DNA from: Fistulifera solaris
Lineage: Eukaryota > Bacillariophyta > Bacillariophyceae > Naviculales > Stauroneidaceae
Direction: 5' to 3'
DNA length: 64,000 nucleotides
NCBI GenBank assembly: GCA_030295235.1
Contig: AP026162.1
Location: 1,426,001 to 1,490,000 of the forward strand
The notes under the pieces are model-generated. The model searched no databases. It saw only the letters and a program-made list of their open reading frames with translations, and was not told the DNA's origin. The position numbers were made by a program, and so were the translations under genes. Positions 10,748-20,800 of this stretch are shown piece after piece (positions within the stretch are counted from its first letter, which is position 1; the number at the start of each line of letters is the position of its first letter).

Positions 10748-11570
10748 GAATGTTTTAGACGCTGTTATCTTCTAAGGAAATGATTTATGTGGTCCACTAC
10801 AACAGAATGAACGAGAACGGGTTCTATGTTACTCCGTATTACGTATAGTATTTCTTTGGTGTCGCAAAATCAGGCACAATGTCCGGGTTCCCCCTCTGTC
10901 GATAAACTTCCCTACGGGGTCTACTTGGAACTCACGTAGGACATTCGCAGCATTGCATCTGTCGTCTTTTCTTCGTTTGGTGTTCCAAGTAAAATCGATT
11001 CTTACTTCTAAAGCTTTATGAAGGCATATTTAGGAATATTTCAATGAACTTTGTCGCTGTCGGACCCCGGAAAGATGAGGTCGAATTTGAAAAGTACCGG
11101 GTGCTACCTACTAGAAAAAATACGTAGCCGTATTTTTTCTAGCTACCTACATCGATAAAATTCCTACGGGGCCAACGTGCCTTTCACGTAGCCATTCGAA
11201 GCGTCGTATCTTCGCTCTTTTCTACAGTTCTGTTTCGAATTGATTGTAAAGATCGCTTATTAGTACCAATTAGCGATGTTAGTTCAGGGTATTAAGGCAT
11301 TGCAGTCAAACATAATCGGAAAATGGATGATGTTGAAATACAGAATATCCGGGTACCCCCTCTGTCGATAAATTTCCCTACGGGGCCTACGTTAAGGTAC
11401 GTAGACGACGTCTTGCTGCGTTGAGTTACGCGTTGCATGCAACGAAAAAGCCGCATTGCGTATGACTCTTGATTCCACAATCACACGTTGATTCTTCTAA
11501 CTGAAGCACCTTGTCTTTCTTCGTCATCCATTTGCATCTTTCTTTCTGACATAGTTGAAAGAAATTTTGC
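10748..11570. repeat. Cluster of three diverged repeats around a CTACGGGG core, with a 32-bp hairpin
   Basis: Three related segments share TCGATAAA, then TTCC(C)TACGGGG, then a C/A-rich stretch and ACGTAG: about 10883-10960, 11151-11215 and 11349-11430. Two of them are preceded by CCCCCTCTG. Between copies one and two, 11111-11142 is an inverted repeat with 14-bp perfect arms (CTAGAAAAAATACG) and a TAGC loop. The cluster fills the gap between divergently transcribed genes, so it may be a degraded non-autonomous element or a regulatory array. No coding capacity is seen. Confidence 0.6.
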
Positions 11571-12005
11571 ATGTCATTTTCTCCAATGCATCAGCGAAAG
11601 GCACGGGGAAGTAATCACAGCAGCAGCGACAGCGACATGTACAAAGGTGGCTACGGCGACATTGAGGGCGGACGAAGAGGCAATCGCAATGGCTTTTCCT
11701 CGAGAGACACCAACACGGGAATCCTCGAACAGCAAAACAATGAACGCATCAATGAGCTTTCCGAGCACGTGGCGCGTCTGAAAGGACTCACGATTGACAT
11801 TGGCGATGAAGTACGACAACAAAACTCGTTACTCGACGGCATGAACGATGGGTTTCAGAATACGCGTGACTTATTGCAAAGTAGTTTAATGAGAATTGGA
11901 ACTATGCTTGAATCGGGTGGCGCAAAGCATATGTGCTACTTGGTTGGTTTCAGTGTGTTTGTCATGGTCTTTTTGTGGTGGCTCATGAAATATCAGTCCT
12001 CATAG
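11571..12005 (+). CDS. BET1: BET1-type Qc SNARE
   Basis: A 144-residue tail-anchored protein. A Ser/Gly/Arg-rich N terminus precedes a single SNARE heptad domain (about residues 51-112: ILEQQNNERINELSEHVARLKGL, then IGDEVRQQNSLLDGMNDGF). A C-terminal membrane anchor follows at about 120-140 (YLVGFSVFVMVFLWWLM). BET1 family SNAREs act in ER-to-Golgi vesicle fusion (family knowledge). The zero-layer glutamine lies in EVRQQNSLLD. The length matches BET1 and its plant homologues. There is no intron. Confidence 0.88.
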   Translation: MSFSPMHQRKARGSNHSSSDSDMYKGGYGDIEGGRRGNRNGFSSRDTNTGILEQQNNERINELSEHVARLKGLTIDIGDEVRQQNSLLDGMNDGFQNTRDLLQSSLMRIGTMLESGGAKHMCYLVGFSVFVMVFLWWLMKYQSS

Positions 12006-12144
12006 TTTGGAAAACGTTCACGCGCAACACAAAAGAGTACTTAAACATTTGATTTGCATCTCTCTTTCCCATATTTTGTACCAGGTATACTTGTGAGAGT
12101 CCTCGTTTCTATTTCGCGGACCATCTTATTGTACCAAGGAGCTT

Positions 12145-12333
12145 TCATTTTTTATCCAAAATCCCCTGCATGCCTATGTAACGCATCATTCCGTTAGCCT
12201 TCCTGGCCGCCTCAAATTCTCCTTTGGCCATCCCATCCGTATAAACAAGGTCTTTGCGAGGCATACAAATGACCTCTGAAGTGTCGCAAACGCTCTCAAA
12301 CACGGTGCTGAATACAAGTCCTTTTCGTACCAT
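12145..12333 (-). pseudogene. Duplicated tail fragment of the neighbouring C3orf33-like gene
   Basis: This 62-residue frame (MVRKGLVFSTVFES, then RKDLVYTDGMAKGEFEAARKANG) resembles the last part of the gene at 12467-13453 (MVRQGHASPCTDG, then RKDSAYTDRIAKAELEAAKSR). Just after each tail lies the same 19-bp word, GTACCAAGGAGCTTTCATT, at about 12132-12150 and 12440-12458, an offset of about 308 bp. That indicates an old partial tandem duplication of the gene's 3' end. It may be expressed as a small ORF, but it lacks the OB-fold and membrane parts of the full gene. Confidence 0.65.
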
Positions 12334-12466
12334 TACTTTTCACTGATAGTCACCGGTCCTTGTAGTTTGAGATGCACAAAAGTCCGCTTTGACCTTTTGT
12401 AACATAGTTAACCTCCTCGTACCCAGCGAAAGACCTTCTTGTACCAAGGAGCTTTCATTTGAAACT

Positions 12467-13453
12467 CTACCTCTTCCACAATATCCCGACGGGCTTCTCG
12501 TACCCGCTGATCGCTCCACATTCCGTACGACTTTTTGCCGCTTCCAACTCCGCTTTAGCAATCCGATCGGTGTAAGCACTATCTTTGCGAAGATCACGAA
12601 TGAAATCCGAAGCATCGCGGATCTTTCCATTTACTGGGATCGGGTACAAACCGTCGGTGCACGGACTCGCATGTCCTTGTCGTACCATAGTTTCACCAAC
12701 ATCCACCGGGAAAAATTGCAATTTATTTGATCGATAGTACATTTTCACAATTGCGACTTGCGGCTCTTCCTCGTGGTAATGATTTTGATTGTGACTCGAA
12801 CTGTCCTCCGGCAATTCCAACTCTGGCAAAATCAATTTGCGCTTCGTTCGAGGAGTCTTGTCGTCTCTCGACGACACATTTCTGACTTGACGTGCCATGA
12901 GCTGACAGCTTACCGGAGTTCGTTGCCGTATCAATTGATCCCACCATTGCCCCGTGGCGTACTCATTGTGCACCACCGCCGCCAGTTGTACCGTCAGGAG
13001 TTCACGATCGAGTTCATCCCGACGTGCTCCTAACACGGCGGCTGCCGGATGCATGCGCATGAGCCTATCAAACCAAGATTTCGACAGTACGCGTTCCATG
13101 GGGGAAAGATGTCGAACTTGACACAAAATGGCGTGGTTGTTGGAACTGACGGCTCGTTTGACGAGACGACAATGAATCGTTCGACGTTTGGTGAAAAAAT
13201 GTGCGGGCAACTCCGAGACCGTTCGATAGCGAAAGAACAAAGGCGTGTGCGCTAATCCGTAGACTGCCAAGGCAGTGATGGTTGCCATGGTAGTATATCG
13301 AGCTAAAATGAGATTCTCATTAAGAGAATCGGAAAATTTTGCGAGGGAATTCCCAAAGGAGGACTGTGTATTGCCGATTTCCGTTTGAGGGGTGTCATTC
13401 GTTGAAACTGACAAAGTAGATGCTTCTACTGTGCTATTTTCCTTTTCGTCCAT
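12467..13453 (-). CDS. C3orf33-like membrane protein with SNase-like (OB-fold) domain
   Basis: The protein has about 328 residues from the ATG at 13453. An upstream in-frame extension begins with GTG and is not used here. A hydrophobic segment (TTMATITALAVYGLAHTPLFF) precedes YRTVSELPAHFFTKRRTIHCRLVKR, which matches the sSDIPxxFIxRxxxLxGRL region of C3orf33. Later LLTVQLAAVV and the tail pattern MVRQGHAS, then AKAELEAAK, also line up with that family's degenerate staphylococcal-nuclease-like domain (recalled resemblance). The function of C3orf33 is unclear. A partial copy of the tail lies just downstream at 12145-12333. No intron or frame break is seen. Confidence 0.6.
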   Translation of the reverse strand: MDEKENSTVEASTLSVSTNDTPQTEIGNTQSSFGNSLAKFSDSLNENLILARYTTMATITALAVYGLAHTPLFFRYRTVSELPAHFFTKRRTIHCRLVKRAVSSNNHAILCQVRHLSPMERVLSKSWFDRLMRMHPAAAVLGARRDELDRELLTVQLAAVVHNEYATGQWWDQLIRQRTPVSCQLMARQVRNVSSRDDKTPRTKRKLILPELELPEDSSSHNQNHYHEEEPQVAIVKMYYRSNKLQFFPVDVGETMVRQGHASPCTDGLYPIPVNGKIRDASDFIRDLRKDSAYTDRIAKAELEAAKSRTECGAISGYEKPVGILWKR

Positions 13454-14043
13454 GGTTCGCACAACGCATTGGAGTCAAAAGTCGTACGGATTTATTCTCC
13501 TTGATGTCGAAAGAGGTGCGACGTTGAAGCAAAAAAATGAAAATGCGATGGAGGGAGAAAAAAAATTTGCAGAGGCGTCAGTCGTCAACCGTCGTCGTTC
13601 GCGGAATGAGCGTCATCAACTGCAAGAGTTGCAGGTGGCATTCGTCCGACTATCATTTACAATGTAATATCCGACATCTTATCACGTTTCATAGTATGCC
13701 GGTAGAGCCGTGAAGAAGATGACGCAACCTATAAAGAGTAGCGGGTCTGAATTATTGGTGATCGGATCTGAAAATTTGCGTTCCATGTTCTTTTGATGAT
13801 AAAAAGAGAACTGCAATCACAATCGAGTCAACGCATCGGAATTCTAAAAACGAAAAAGGAAAGATATTGAATCATCTCCTTCTATCAATCAACCTCTGTT
13901 ATCTTTCCTGTATGGCGAGATAACATTATTCTGAATGAAAAAGGATTATTCGTGGCGGCCTCAAAAGACATTACAACAGACGACTTAAATCACCACGTCA
14001 AAGCAAAACGACATTCTTTTCGACGGTTTAAGAAACGATCAAC
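13454..14043. other. Divergent intergenic region, nothing recognised
   Basis: This 590-bp region lies upstream of both the C3orf33-like gene and the gene at 14044. It holds a GC-poor stretch and several direct AT-rich words but no supported gene, RNA or repeat. Confidence 0.3.
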
Positions 14044-14766
14044 ATGACACGAACGGTTTCCGCCTCCCGCAACAAAGCACGCACGTCGACGCTTTTCCTT
14101 TACATATGTCTTCATCTAATGACGGCGACGACAGAAGCATTTCTCGGCGCGAGATGTCACTACCGAATTCCCTCCAGTCATTTGAAGTACGGCGACCATC
14201 ACGATCGGTTTGATGACAAAGAACTGCAACAGCGTCTTACGCAAATGCGTATAAAACTCATGGAAGCCGAAATTCGCATGTTACCCAAGCCGAATCTGTC
14301 CCCGAAAGCGTTTGTGATGGAACTCTTGGAAACAATCGCCAACAACGGAGAGCCGTTGCCCGATGCCGGCTTTCGTTCTTTGATACGCGCGTCCACTCCT
14401 TCCTGGAAACGTCGACTGTATCATTCCGTAGCGGCACCGCCGTCCGCCAATCTGGATCATGTGGCATCGGCTTTGGGTGAAGCCATGGCGCGGACCGATA
14501 ATCAATTTGCTATCCTGGTGGGAGAAGGAGAAAAGTTTAGAATCACTTTTCCTACCGATACGGTCGATTATGGCGACGGAACGAGTTGGGTGGAGTGTCG
14601 CTTGCGAGGAAGGGACAACGATAAGCTTTTGGTCATGATTGGTTGGCAATTGGTTCAACGAGAAGACGATGGAGCTTGGTTGGTTGACTCGGTTGACTGG
14701 CAAGACTTTCGTGACCAGTTTCGACCCGGAATTGGGAGAGAAGAATGGATGAGGATTTGCGGCTAG
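14044..14766 (+). CDS. Putative plastid- or ER-targeted protein of unknown function
   Basis: A 240-residue intron-free protein. The first 33 residues form a signal peptide (STLFLYICLHLMTATTEAFLGAR) that ends with an AF motif like the plastid-import cleavage site of diatoms, so plastid targeting is plausible. The mature part starts with a helix (LTQMRIKLMEAEIRMLPKPNLSP), then an alpha/beta region (LGEAMARTDNQFAILVGEGEKFRITFP) and a C-terminal strand block ending FRPGIGREEWMRICG. This looks like a conserved compact domain, perhaps cystatin- or NTF2-like in shape, but I cannot name it. Confidence 0.65.
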   Translation: MTRTVSASRNKARTSTLFLYICLHLMTATTEAFLGARCHYRIPSSHLKYGDHHDRFDDKELQQRLTQMRIKLMEAEIRMLPKPNLSPKAFVMELLETIANNGEPLPDAGFRSLIRASTPSWKRRLYHSVAAPPSANLDHVASALGEAMARTDNQFAILVGEGEKFRITFPTDTVDYGDGTSWVECRLRGRDNDKLLVMIGWQLVQREDDGAWLVDSVDWQDFRDQFRPGIGREEWMRICG

Positions 14767-15125
14767 TTCAACACCGAAGCAATCACATCGTTTCGGTTTC
14801 GTACCCTTGTTTTGTTTGTCAATAGAATGTTTGTTATCGACTCCCTACGATCTACTGCCTTATTGCTGTTACCAAACTGATTCTTGTATAATCCCCAAAT
14901 TACCCCTTTTATTTATCTATGTTGCCCCGTTGTCCCCCAGTTTCTTAGTTTGAATTTCAAGACCTCGCATGTGTCCGTTATTTCTGAAATTTTACCCCTT
15001 CATACGTATAGCACTCAATGGATCCCCCAATCAACTCGTCATCTCACCATTTCTCCCCCAATGCCCCTATTCTTCTTGAGCGTAAAATACATCCACTTTT
15101 GTTCTTATTTTGTTGTTTGTATTTG
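14767..15125. other. Convergent intergenic region, pyrimidine-rich
   Basis: Bases 14880-15110 are strikingly C/T-rich with repeated CCCC words (for example ATTACCCCTTTT and GTTGTCCCCCAG). They are probably the 3' untranslated regions of the two converging genes. No gene is supported. Confidence 0.35.
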
Positions 15126-16143
15126 TTATACCTTTCGATGCAACAATCGTCCCGCACACGCCGTCTCAAGTCGAATGGCAGGTGTCACATCATCCCGATA
15201 CTCGTTGACAACCTCCACCGCGCTGAACAGTCTCGGGTATTCCGTACGCACCAGTACTGGAAACGAAGCCGAACGCTGCCCATCCATGGATGAAAATTGC
15301 GCCTGAATCTCCAATGCTTCCCCCGGTTGAAGACTTTTGATCGACCAAGCAATCGTTCGTTTCATTTCGTCCCAGACACCACCGGATCTCGACAATCTCA
15401 CCGACGCTCCGTCCATGTTTGGCGGAACAGCCATAATGATCATGATTTGGTACAGCGGAAATTGATTGGATGGGTTAGCTCTGATTTTGAATCCAACACG
15501 AGTGTGCTCTCTCGATTGTTGAACTCGGCTTTTGACTAACTGCGCCAGTGGAGACAGAAACGAGTGAGATTGATCCTGGTCATCCTCATTTTGAGTATCA
15601 AGAGTAGCTTACCAGTGGTACAGGTCGTAGTGTTGGTATGCAAAAATATTTGAGTACGATTGTTTCTCGGAAGGGAGATGCTGTTGAACTATTCAATGAT
15701 ATTCTCAGTATTCGGTCGGACAAATGCAGGCCCCGGGACGAGACTCTGTCGGTAATATCACAGCATACATCCTCTTGTTCTTCAATGCGATCGATTTGCC
15801 CCAGTAAATCTCTCAATACGATACAAAAAGGTGCCGACGATGGCCCCATTGCCTGTACATAAATTGTCCCCTCTATGCTCATCTCGCCCTCATTTGAAAC
15901 GTCATCATACCGAGCCGCCAGCTGCTCGTGAATATAGACTTTAACGAGCGGTGTAGACGACGCGTTTGGTTCATTGGTGACAAGCGAACGAAACGCATGT
16001 TCAGTTGCGCGAGCAGTAGATTGATCGGTAGAGAAATCAAACGGGACGCTGTCAAACGACGATGATTCCGGCCTAACCCATGCATCGTCGCCTCGTATGA
16101 AACGGTCGGACGAGCGATCCGACAAGTCTCTGCCGCTTCGCAT
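15126..16143 (-). CDS. Muniscin/mu-homology domain protein (FCHo/Syp1 C-terminal type)
   Basis: Two exons, 16143-15613 and 15539-15126, with a 73-nt GT-AG intron in phase 0 give about 315 residues. After a short polar N terminus the sequence shows VKVYIHEQLAARYDDVSNEGEMSIEGTIYVQA and later PFCIVLRD, the beginning of a mu-homology domain. Exon 2 (VGFKIRANPSNQFPLYQIMIIMAVPPNMDG, then TIAWSIKSLQPGEALEIQAQF) fits its second half. Muniscins bind cargo and AP-2 during endocytosis (family knowledge). There is no F-BAR domain in front, so this is a stand-alone mu domain unless further exons lie upstream of 16143. Confidence in the domain is moderate because the sequence is divergent. Confidence 0.65.
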
Positions 16144-16641
16144 GGCATCTATCGGCCAGGATTGATTTGTTTATCAGTAAAAGCAATTTAATTGGGCATT
16201 GATAGACGATCGCAGTCCTATGCATTGTACATTGTCATTGTTGTGGACGACATTGGTATAGTACTATCCTTCAAAATGTACCGGGGCCCGGGGCCGTGAC
16301 TACATTTCAGTCATGAATCTGGAAAAAGTTCATTAACCTTAATTAGATCAACCCCCACATGCTTCCCCTTATAGATTACAAGGTACACCATCGACTATAG
16401 TCGCAAAGTGGTTCTAAGGTGCTAAGTCCGTTTCATGTCGTTTCGTTAAGTAAAATCCGTAGAATTTTGCAAGGCGTAGTAAGGAAGAAAGTTGAAAACC
16501 AAGGGGAAAAAATGCGTTTCGCGTTTGTTTCATTTTTTGTCTTCATTGATGTGAAATCAAAGTCACCGCGTTGTAGAAGATTCGTTACTTGCGGGTTATT
16601 TGCAAATAGAAGGGACACGGTTGGCTTCGGAGGCCCGCACG
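16144..16641. other. Divergent intergenic region with one dispersed GACT/AGTC repeat
   Basis: The gap between the muniscin-like gene and the cyclophilin gene contains a GC-rich patch with CCGGGGCCCGGGGCC at about 16281-16295, directly followed by a copy of the dispersed motif (GACTACATTTCAGTCATGAA, 16298-16317). No gene is seen. Confidence 0.4.
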
Positions 16642-17813
16642 ATGAATTCACAGCACAAATACTGCTACCTCGACTTTGACTTGGACGACACGCGCAACAA
16701 ACTGGGTCAAGCGGCTGCCTTTTGTCATGCGACGAACCAGCGCTACGGTTTCAGTTCGCCCGACTTGCGACAACTGGGAGGAAGTGAGTTGAAACGGATA
16801 CATGACTATTTGGAAAATGATCACGAGTGGAAGGGAAAATCGATAGCTCTATTGCCGGTAAAAAGTAATCGTATCGTCTTGCTGTTAAAGTGGGATGTTG
16901 CACCTTTGGCTTGTGAAAACTTTCTTGCACTATGCTGTAACGATGAGAAGCAAATTGGGCAATCGGGCAAGCCATTGACGTATCGCAATTCAACAGTTCA
17001 TCGTGTTATTCCGAAGTTTGTCGTTCAGGGAGGCGATGTAAGTCAGTTCGATGTGAAGGTCCAGCCTCGCACTCATTTCTTCCTCTAATGGCGACGATTA
17101 AATAGTTCGTTTTCGGAAACGGTAGCGGAGGAGAGTCTATATTCAATGGCAAGAAGTTCAAAGATGAACGACCTGGTTTGCTGCTGAAACACGATCGTCG
17201 CGGAATCCTTAGTATGGGAAATAGTGGAAAGAACAGCAACTCGTCCCAGTTCTTTATTACCTTCGATAAGGCGCCACAGTGCGATGGGAAACATGTTGTT
17301 TTTGGCGAAGTAGTTAGCGGATGGGATGTTTTGGATGCTCTAGAAAGCACGGGAATGCCCAATACGGAAACCCCACAAGTATCTATCAGAATAACCGATT
17401 GTGGTGCTTGGACTCCTTTGCAAACCCCTGGTGCCGGTTACTGGTACGATCAACCCGACGAGGAGAGCTACTCAGGTATTTCCCCTGTCTTTATGGTGCG
17501 ACCTCGAGTGGCCGTTTTGGCCCCGAATGACCACGTGGCGGACAAATTCAAAGTAGCCCTCGAACCAGTATGCACTGTTGTTACGTTTACAGCAATCGAC
17601 ATCATTAATGCATGGCTTCAGAGCTATGCAATAGATCTTCTTGTCGTGGCTCCGGCTTGTGAAACGGAAGCGCACCAAATTACGCTACCCTCGGATTGGG
17701 AAATCACCAGAGAACAAGTCATTCTCGTTTCCAAACCGATGGACGCACTACAGAATATACGATTTAACTCATGGCTAGTCTCCAGGAACTGGCCACTCGA
17801 TGGTGCAATATAG
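16642..17813 (+). CDS. Cyclophilin-type peptidyl-prolyl isomerase with C-terminal extension
   Basis: Two exons, 16642-17037 and 17106-17813, are joined by a 68-nt intron. The cyclophilin core runs from about residue 70 to 230. [13 protein letters not shown] carries the catalytic Arg, followed by FGNGSGG, then [20 protein letters not shown] and [16 protein letters not shown]. The residue before GKHVVFG is D with H at the usual cyclosporin-contacting Trp site, so cyclosporin binding is probably weak (inference). About 70 residues of unknown sequence precede the core. About 130 follow it, with an alpha/beta look ([22 protein letters not shown], then [10 protein letters not shown]), perhaps a BRCT- or receiver-like fold. 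An upstream in-frame ATG at 16600 is an alternative start. Confidence 0.85.
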
Positions 17814-17883
17814 GAAGCCGAAACGCTATCAGTCACAAGTCATGTTGACGAAACATTTCTAAATTACTTAGTCATATGCTATA

Positions 17884-20800
17884 TCAACTGGAAGTAAACT
17901 CGAACAATTTTGGTAACTGGGCAGCTAGCGTCCACACACTTTTCTCCAGAGGGTTACCACGAAGACACAAGCGCTCCAATTCCGTGCAATATAGAAATGA
18001 CGGCGGAAGCTCGCGGAGCTTATTGTCTTCAGCAGAAAACAGCGACATGACCGGTAGATCCACGGTGTTAGGAAGACGGACCAGATTGTTCTTACTTACG
18101 CACATTGACTTCAAGGTTTTTATAAGAAACGCTGACTGAGGAATTTCTTCTAGATCGTTCTCGGAAAGATCAAGGCTCTAAATGCCGCAAAGATTTCAAT
18201 TGTGAGCACGGATACAATCAATGAGCAAAGAATTAATTCGCGTACCTCGAGGCGAGAAAAGTAGATTCCAAACTGATCTGGCAGCAACTTCAAACCAGTT
18301 CTCGTCAGAGAAAGCTTGTTAATCGATGTGCCAATGACAAGGAGAGAATGAGGTATTGGGGACATAACTCCGGAACATGGACCTCGTGATCCTTGACTGA
18401 CAAGCTTGCGATCAGAAATTTTGAAGTCCATCGGGGGCAAATTATCTTCAACCAGTCGCTCATGAATACTCTGGAACATCAACCCGATTTCCTCGCTTGG
18501 TTCATCTATCAAGGCGGATGTCAGATTCCAATCATTTGCAAGAACAACATGGTGTGGGCGAACACCATAGTTTGTAACCAGTAATGCGAGTAGCTCGTGT
18601 AGCTCTGCCACATCCAGAGGGAGCTGGTAAACCCCTTTCAATGCGACTATTCGATCAGCTGGCTTCGGCAGGGAAGCCTCAAGTTGTAGCAACTGGGACC
18701 ACAAAATTTCAGAAACGATTGACAAAGGGGACGGCACGTAACCTCCTAGATATTTCTCGAGTCTGACAACGACGCGATCATAAGCGTTAAGCGTAGTACC
18801 AAGGGCAACATTCGCCGCCAGAACAGGGGACAATAAGAACTCCAAGGATGGAAAAAAGGAGCAAGATTTTTGAATAGAAAACAGGAGCTTGTCAATTGCC
18901 ACCCAAACGTCAAGTATCTGATTGCGTACATTCTCAATTTGTGAATCCATTTTCAATTCGATTGCGACGGCCTCAATGGTTCCCATAACTAGTTGCGATA
19001 TCAGCATGACGCCCATGAGAAGGACATCCTTGGTATGTTGGCCTAATCGTATACTTCGCTCGACGAACTGCTCGAACCAGCGCAATGACGGCTTCACGGC
19101 ATCCGCAACAAGCTTGCTTGGGGGCCTGATTTTTAATACATCTCTTCGAAGTTGCCGGGTTTTCGCCATGTGACGGATGAACTGAGGTAGATATTCCTCC
19201 AAAGATACACTCTGTCGAGCGTCGTTTTCCATCGCAACAGGATAAAAGTAGATAGGTAGTCGGTCTTGTGGTTGATCACAATCAATCTCATCGATATGAG
19301 TCACCTCCCTTTCCAGCGCGGTGAGTGTACGAAGGACAGCTGCAATGCTTTCATCGCCGATCCTCGGCATCACAAATTCAAGAAGACAAGAAACAACAGC
19401 AAGGTGCTCTTGGGTCCGATACGCTATCTGAAAAACACTATCTCCTGGTTCTGTTTCCAAAGCAAAGGCCCTCTGTTCAAGCACATTTATTATACGGACG
19501 ATCATGGACGAAAACCCCACAGTGGATTCTTCAAGCGACGGTCTTTCTTTCTCGAGATTTTCACTCCATTCAGAGGAGAAATCGAGTATAGCTCGTGACA
19601 CGTCAAATCTGCCTGCATGGATACAAAGCCTTACCACTTTAGTTAGTCGGACTAGAAACAGCAAGACTTCTATTGGAGTCTTGACGCGTTCAAGCTCTAT
19701 AAATATAGACTCTTGTTGCTCCTCCAGATAAAAATTACCGCCTTCTAGAAGCTTTTTGAAGGATACATTATCTTTCGTTGTTTGCTCCATCTGCTTCCGT
19801 GAGAGCCATGATTTGTCTGCCTTATTTATAACGTTATACGTTTCAAGCACGGGCAACAGCGCATAGTCTTCAAACCCTGAGTTCGCATCGGAGCTGCTCA
19901 GACCCAGTTCTGGAAGAAGTATAAAATCTTCTTCAAACGTTTTATCCGCCAGCGGTGTTGGCGACTTAGCAGCAGGTCCCTTTCGATGTTTCTCTTGGAA
20001 GTTCGGGATCGCTGGGAGTTGAAGCTCGTCTTCTGCTTCCTCTACCAGTGATAAAAGGAGATGCGGAAGTGGGAGAAACTCTCGGGGGAGTACTCGACCG
20101 AAGCTTCTTGGTTGAAGATGCTGATATGCACAATACTCGTCTTGACATTCGCCAGATATTTCATACGGACAAATGGGAATGTAGGGATCAACTCGATCAC
20201 TGAAAGGCTTCAGTGAGCTGTTGGAAATTCGGTCAGAGTTGGCGGGCCGTGTTTCACTTCTCCATATATCGCTTATAATGAGCCGCACATCTAAACACGT
20301 GTTCCACATAGATTCTCGCCGCCACCGCCAACCGTTCGCTGCTTTGTCAACGGCTAGCGTTTCCATCGCGTTGATATGAAGAAAAGTCTTAATTTTCTCT
20401 TTTGTAAATAGGACTGAGCCGAAGGTCGCAAGTCGGAAAATCGGATCCCTTTTCGACAGCCACAAAGCACGCAGTCTATCGAGTGCAATGTCGGCGAGGT
20501 GAAGAGTATGTCCCGATCGATGTTGATTAATGGTATTTTGGGCTTCCTGGACTGAACTCGAAGAAGAATATGAAAATGTTTTGTCTGTGTCACGGTTCAA
20601 AGAAGCCGTGGATTCACTTCCGGCAAGCTCAACAAGATCATCTAAAGAGATCTCATCTGTCGTGCTAAGCATTTGAAGACGTTGCTCTGCCTTCGCCAAC
20701 AGCTTCGTCATTTGTTGTTGTAACTTTCGTTTCCGTCCCAACGTTAGAAAAAGCTCCTTCTTTTCGCCACTAATCGGACTACACGGTCTTCTTTTTCCCG

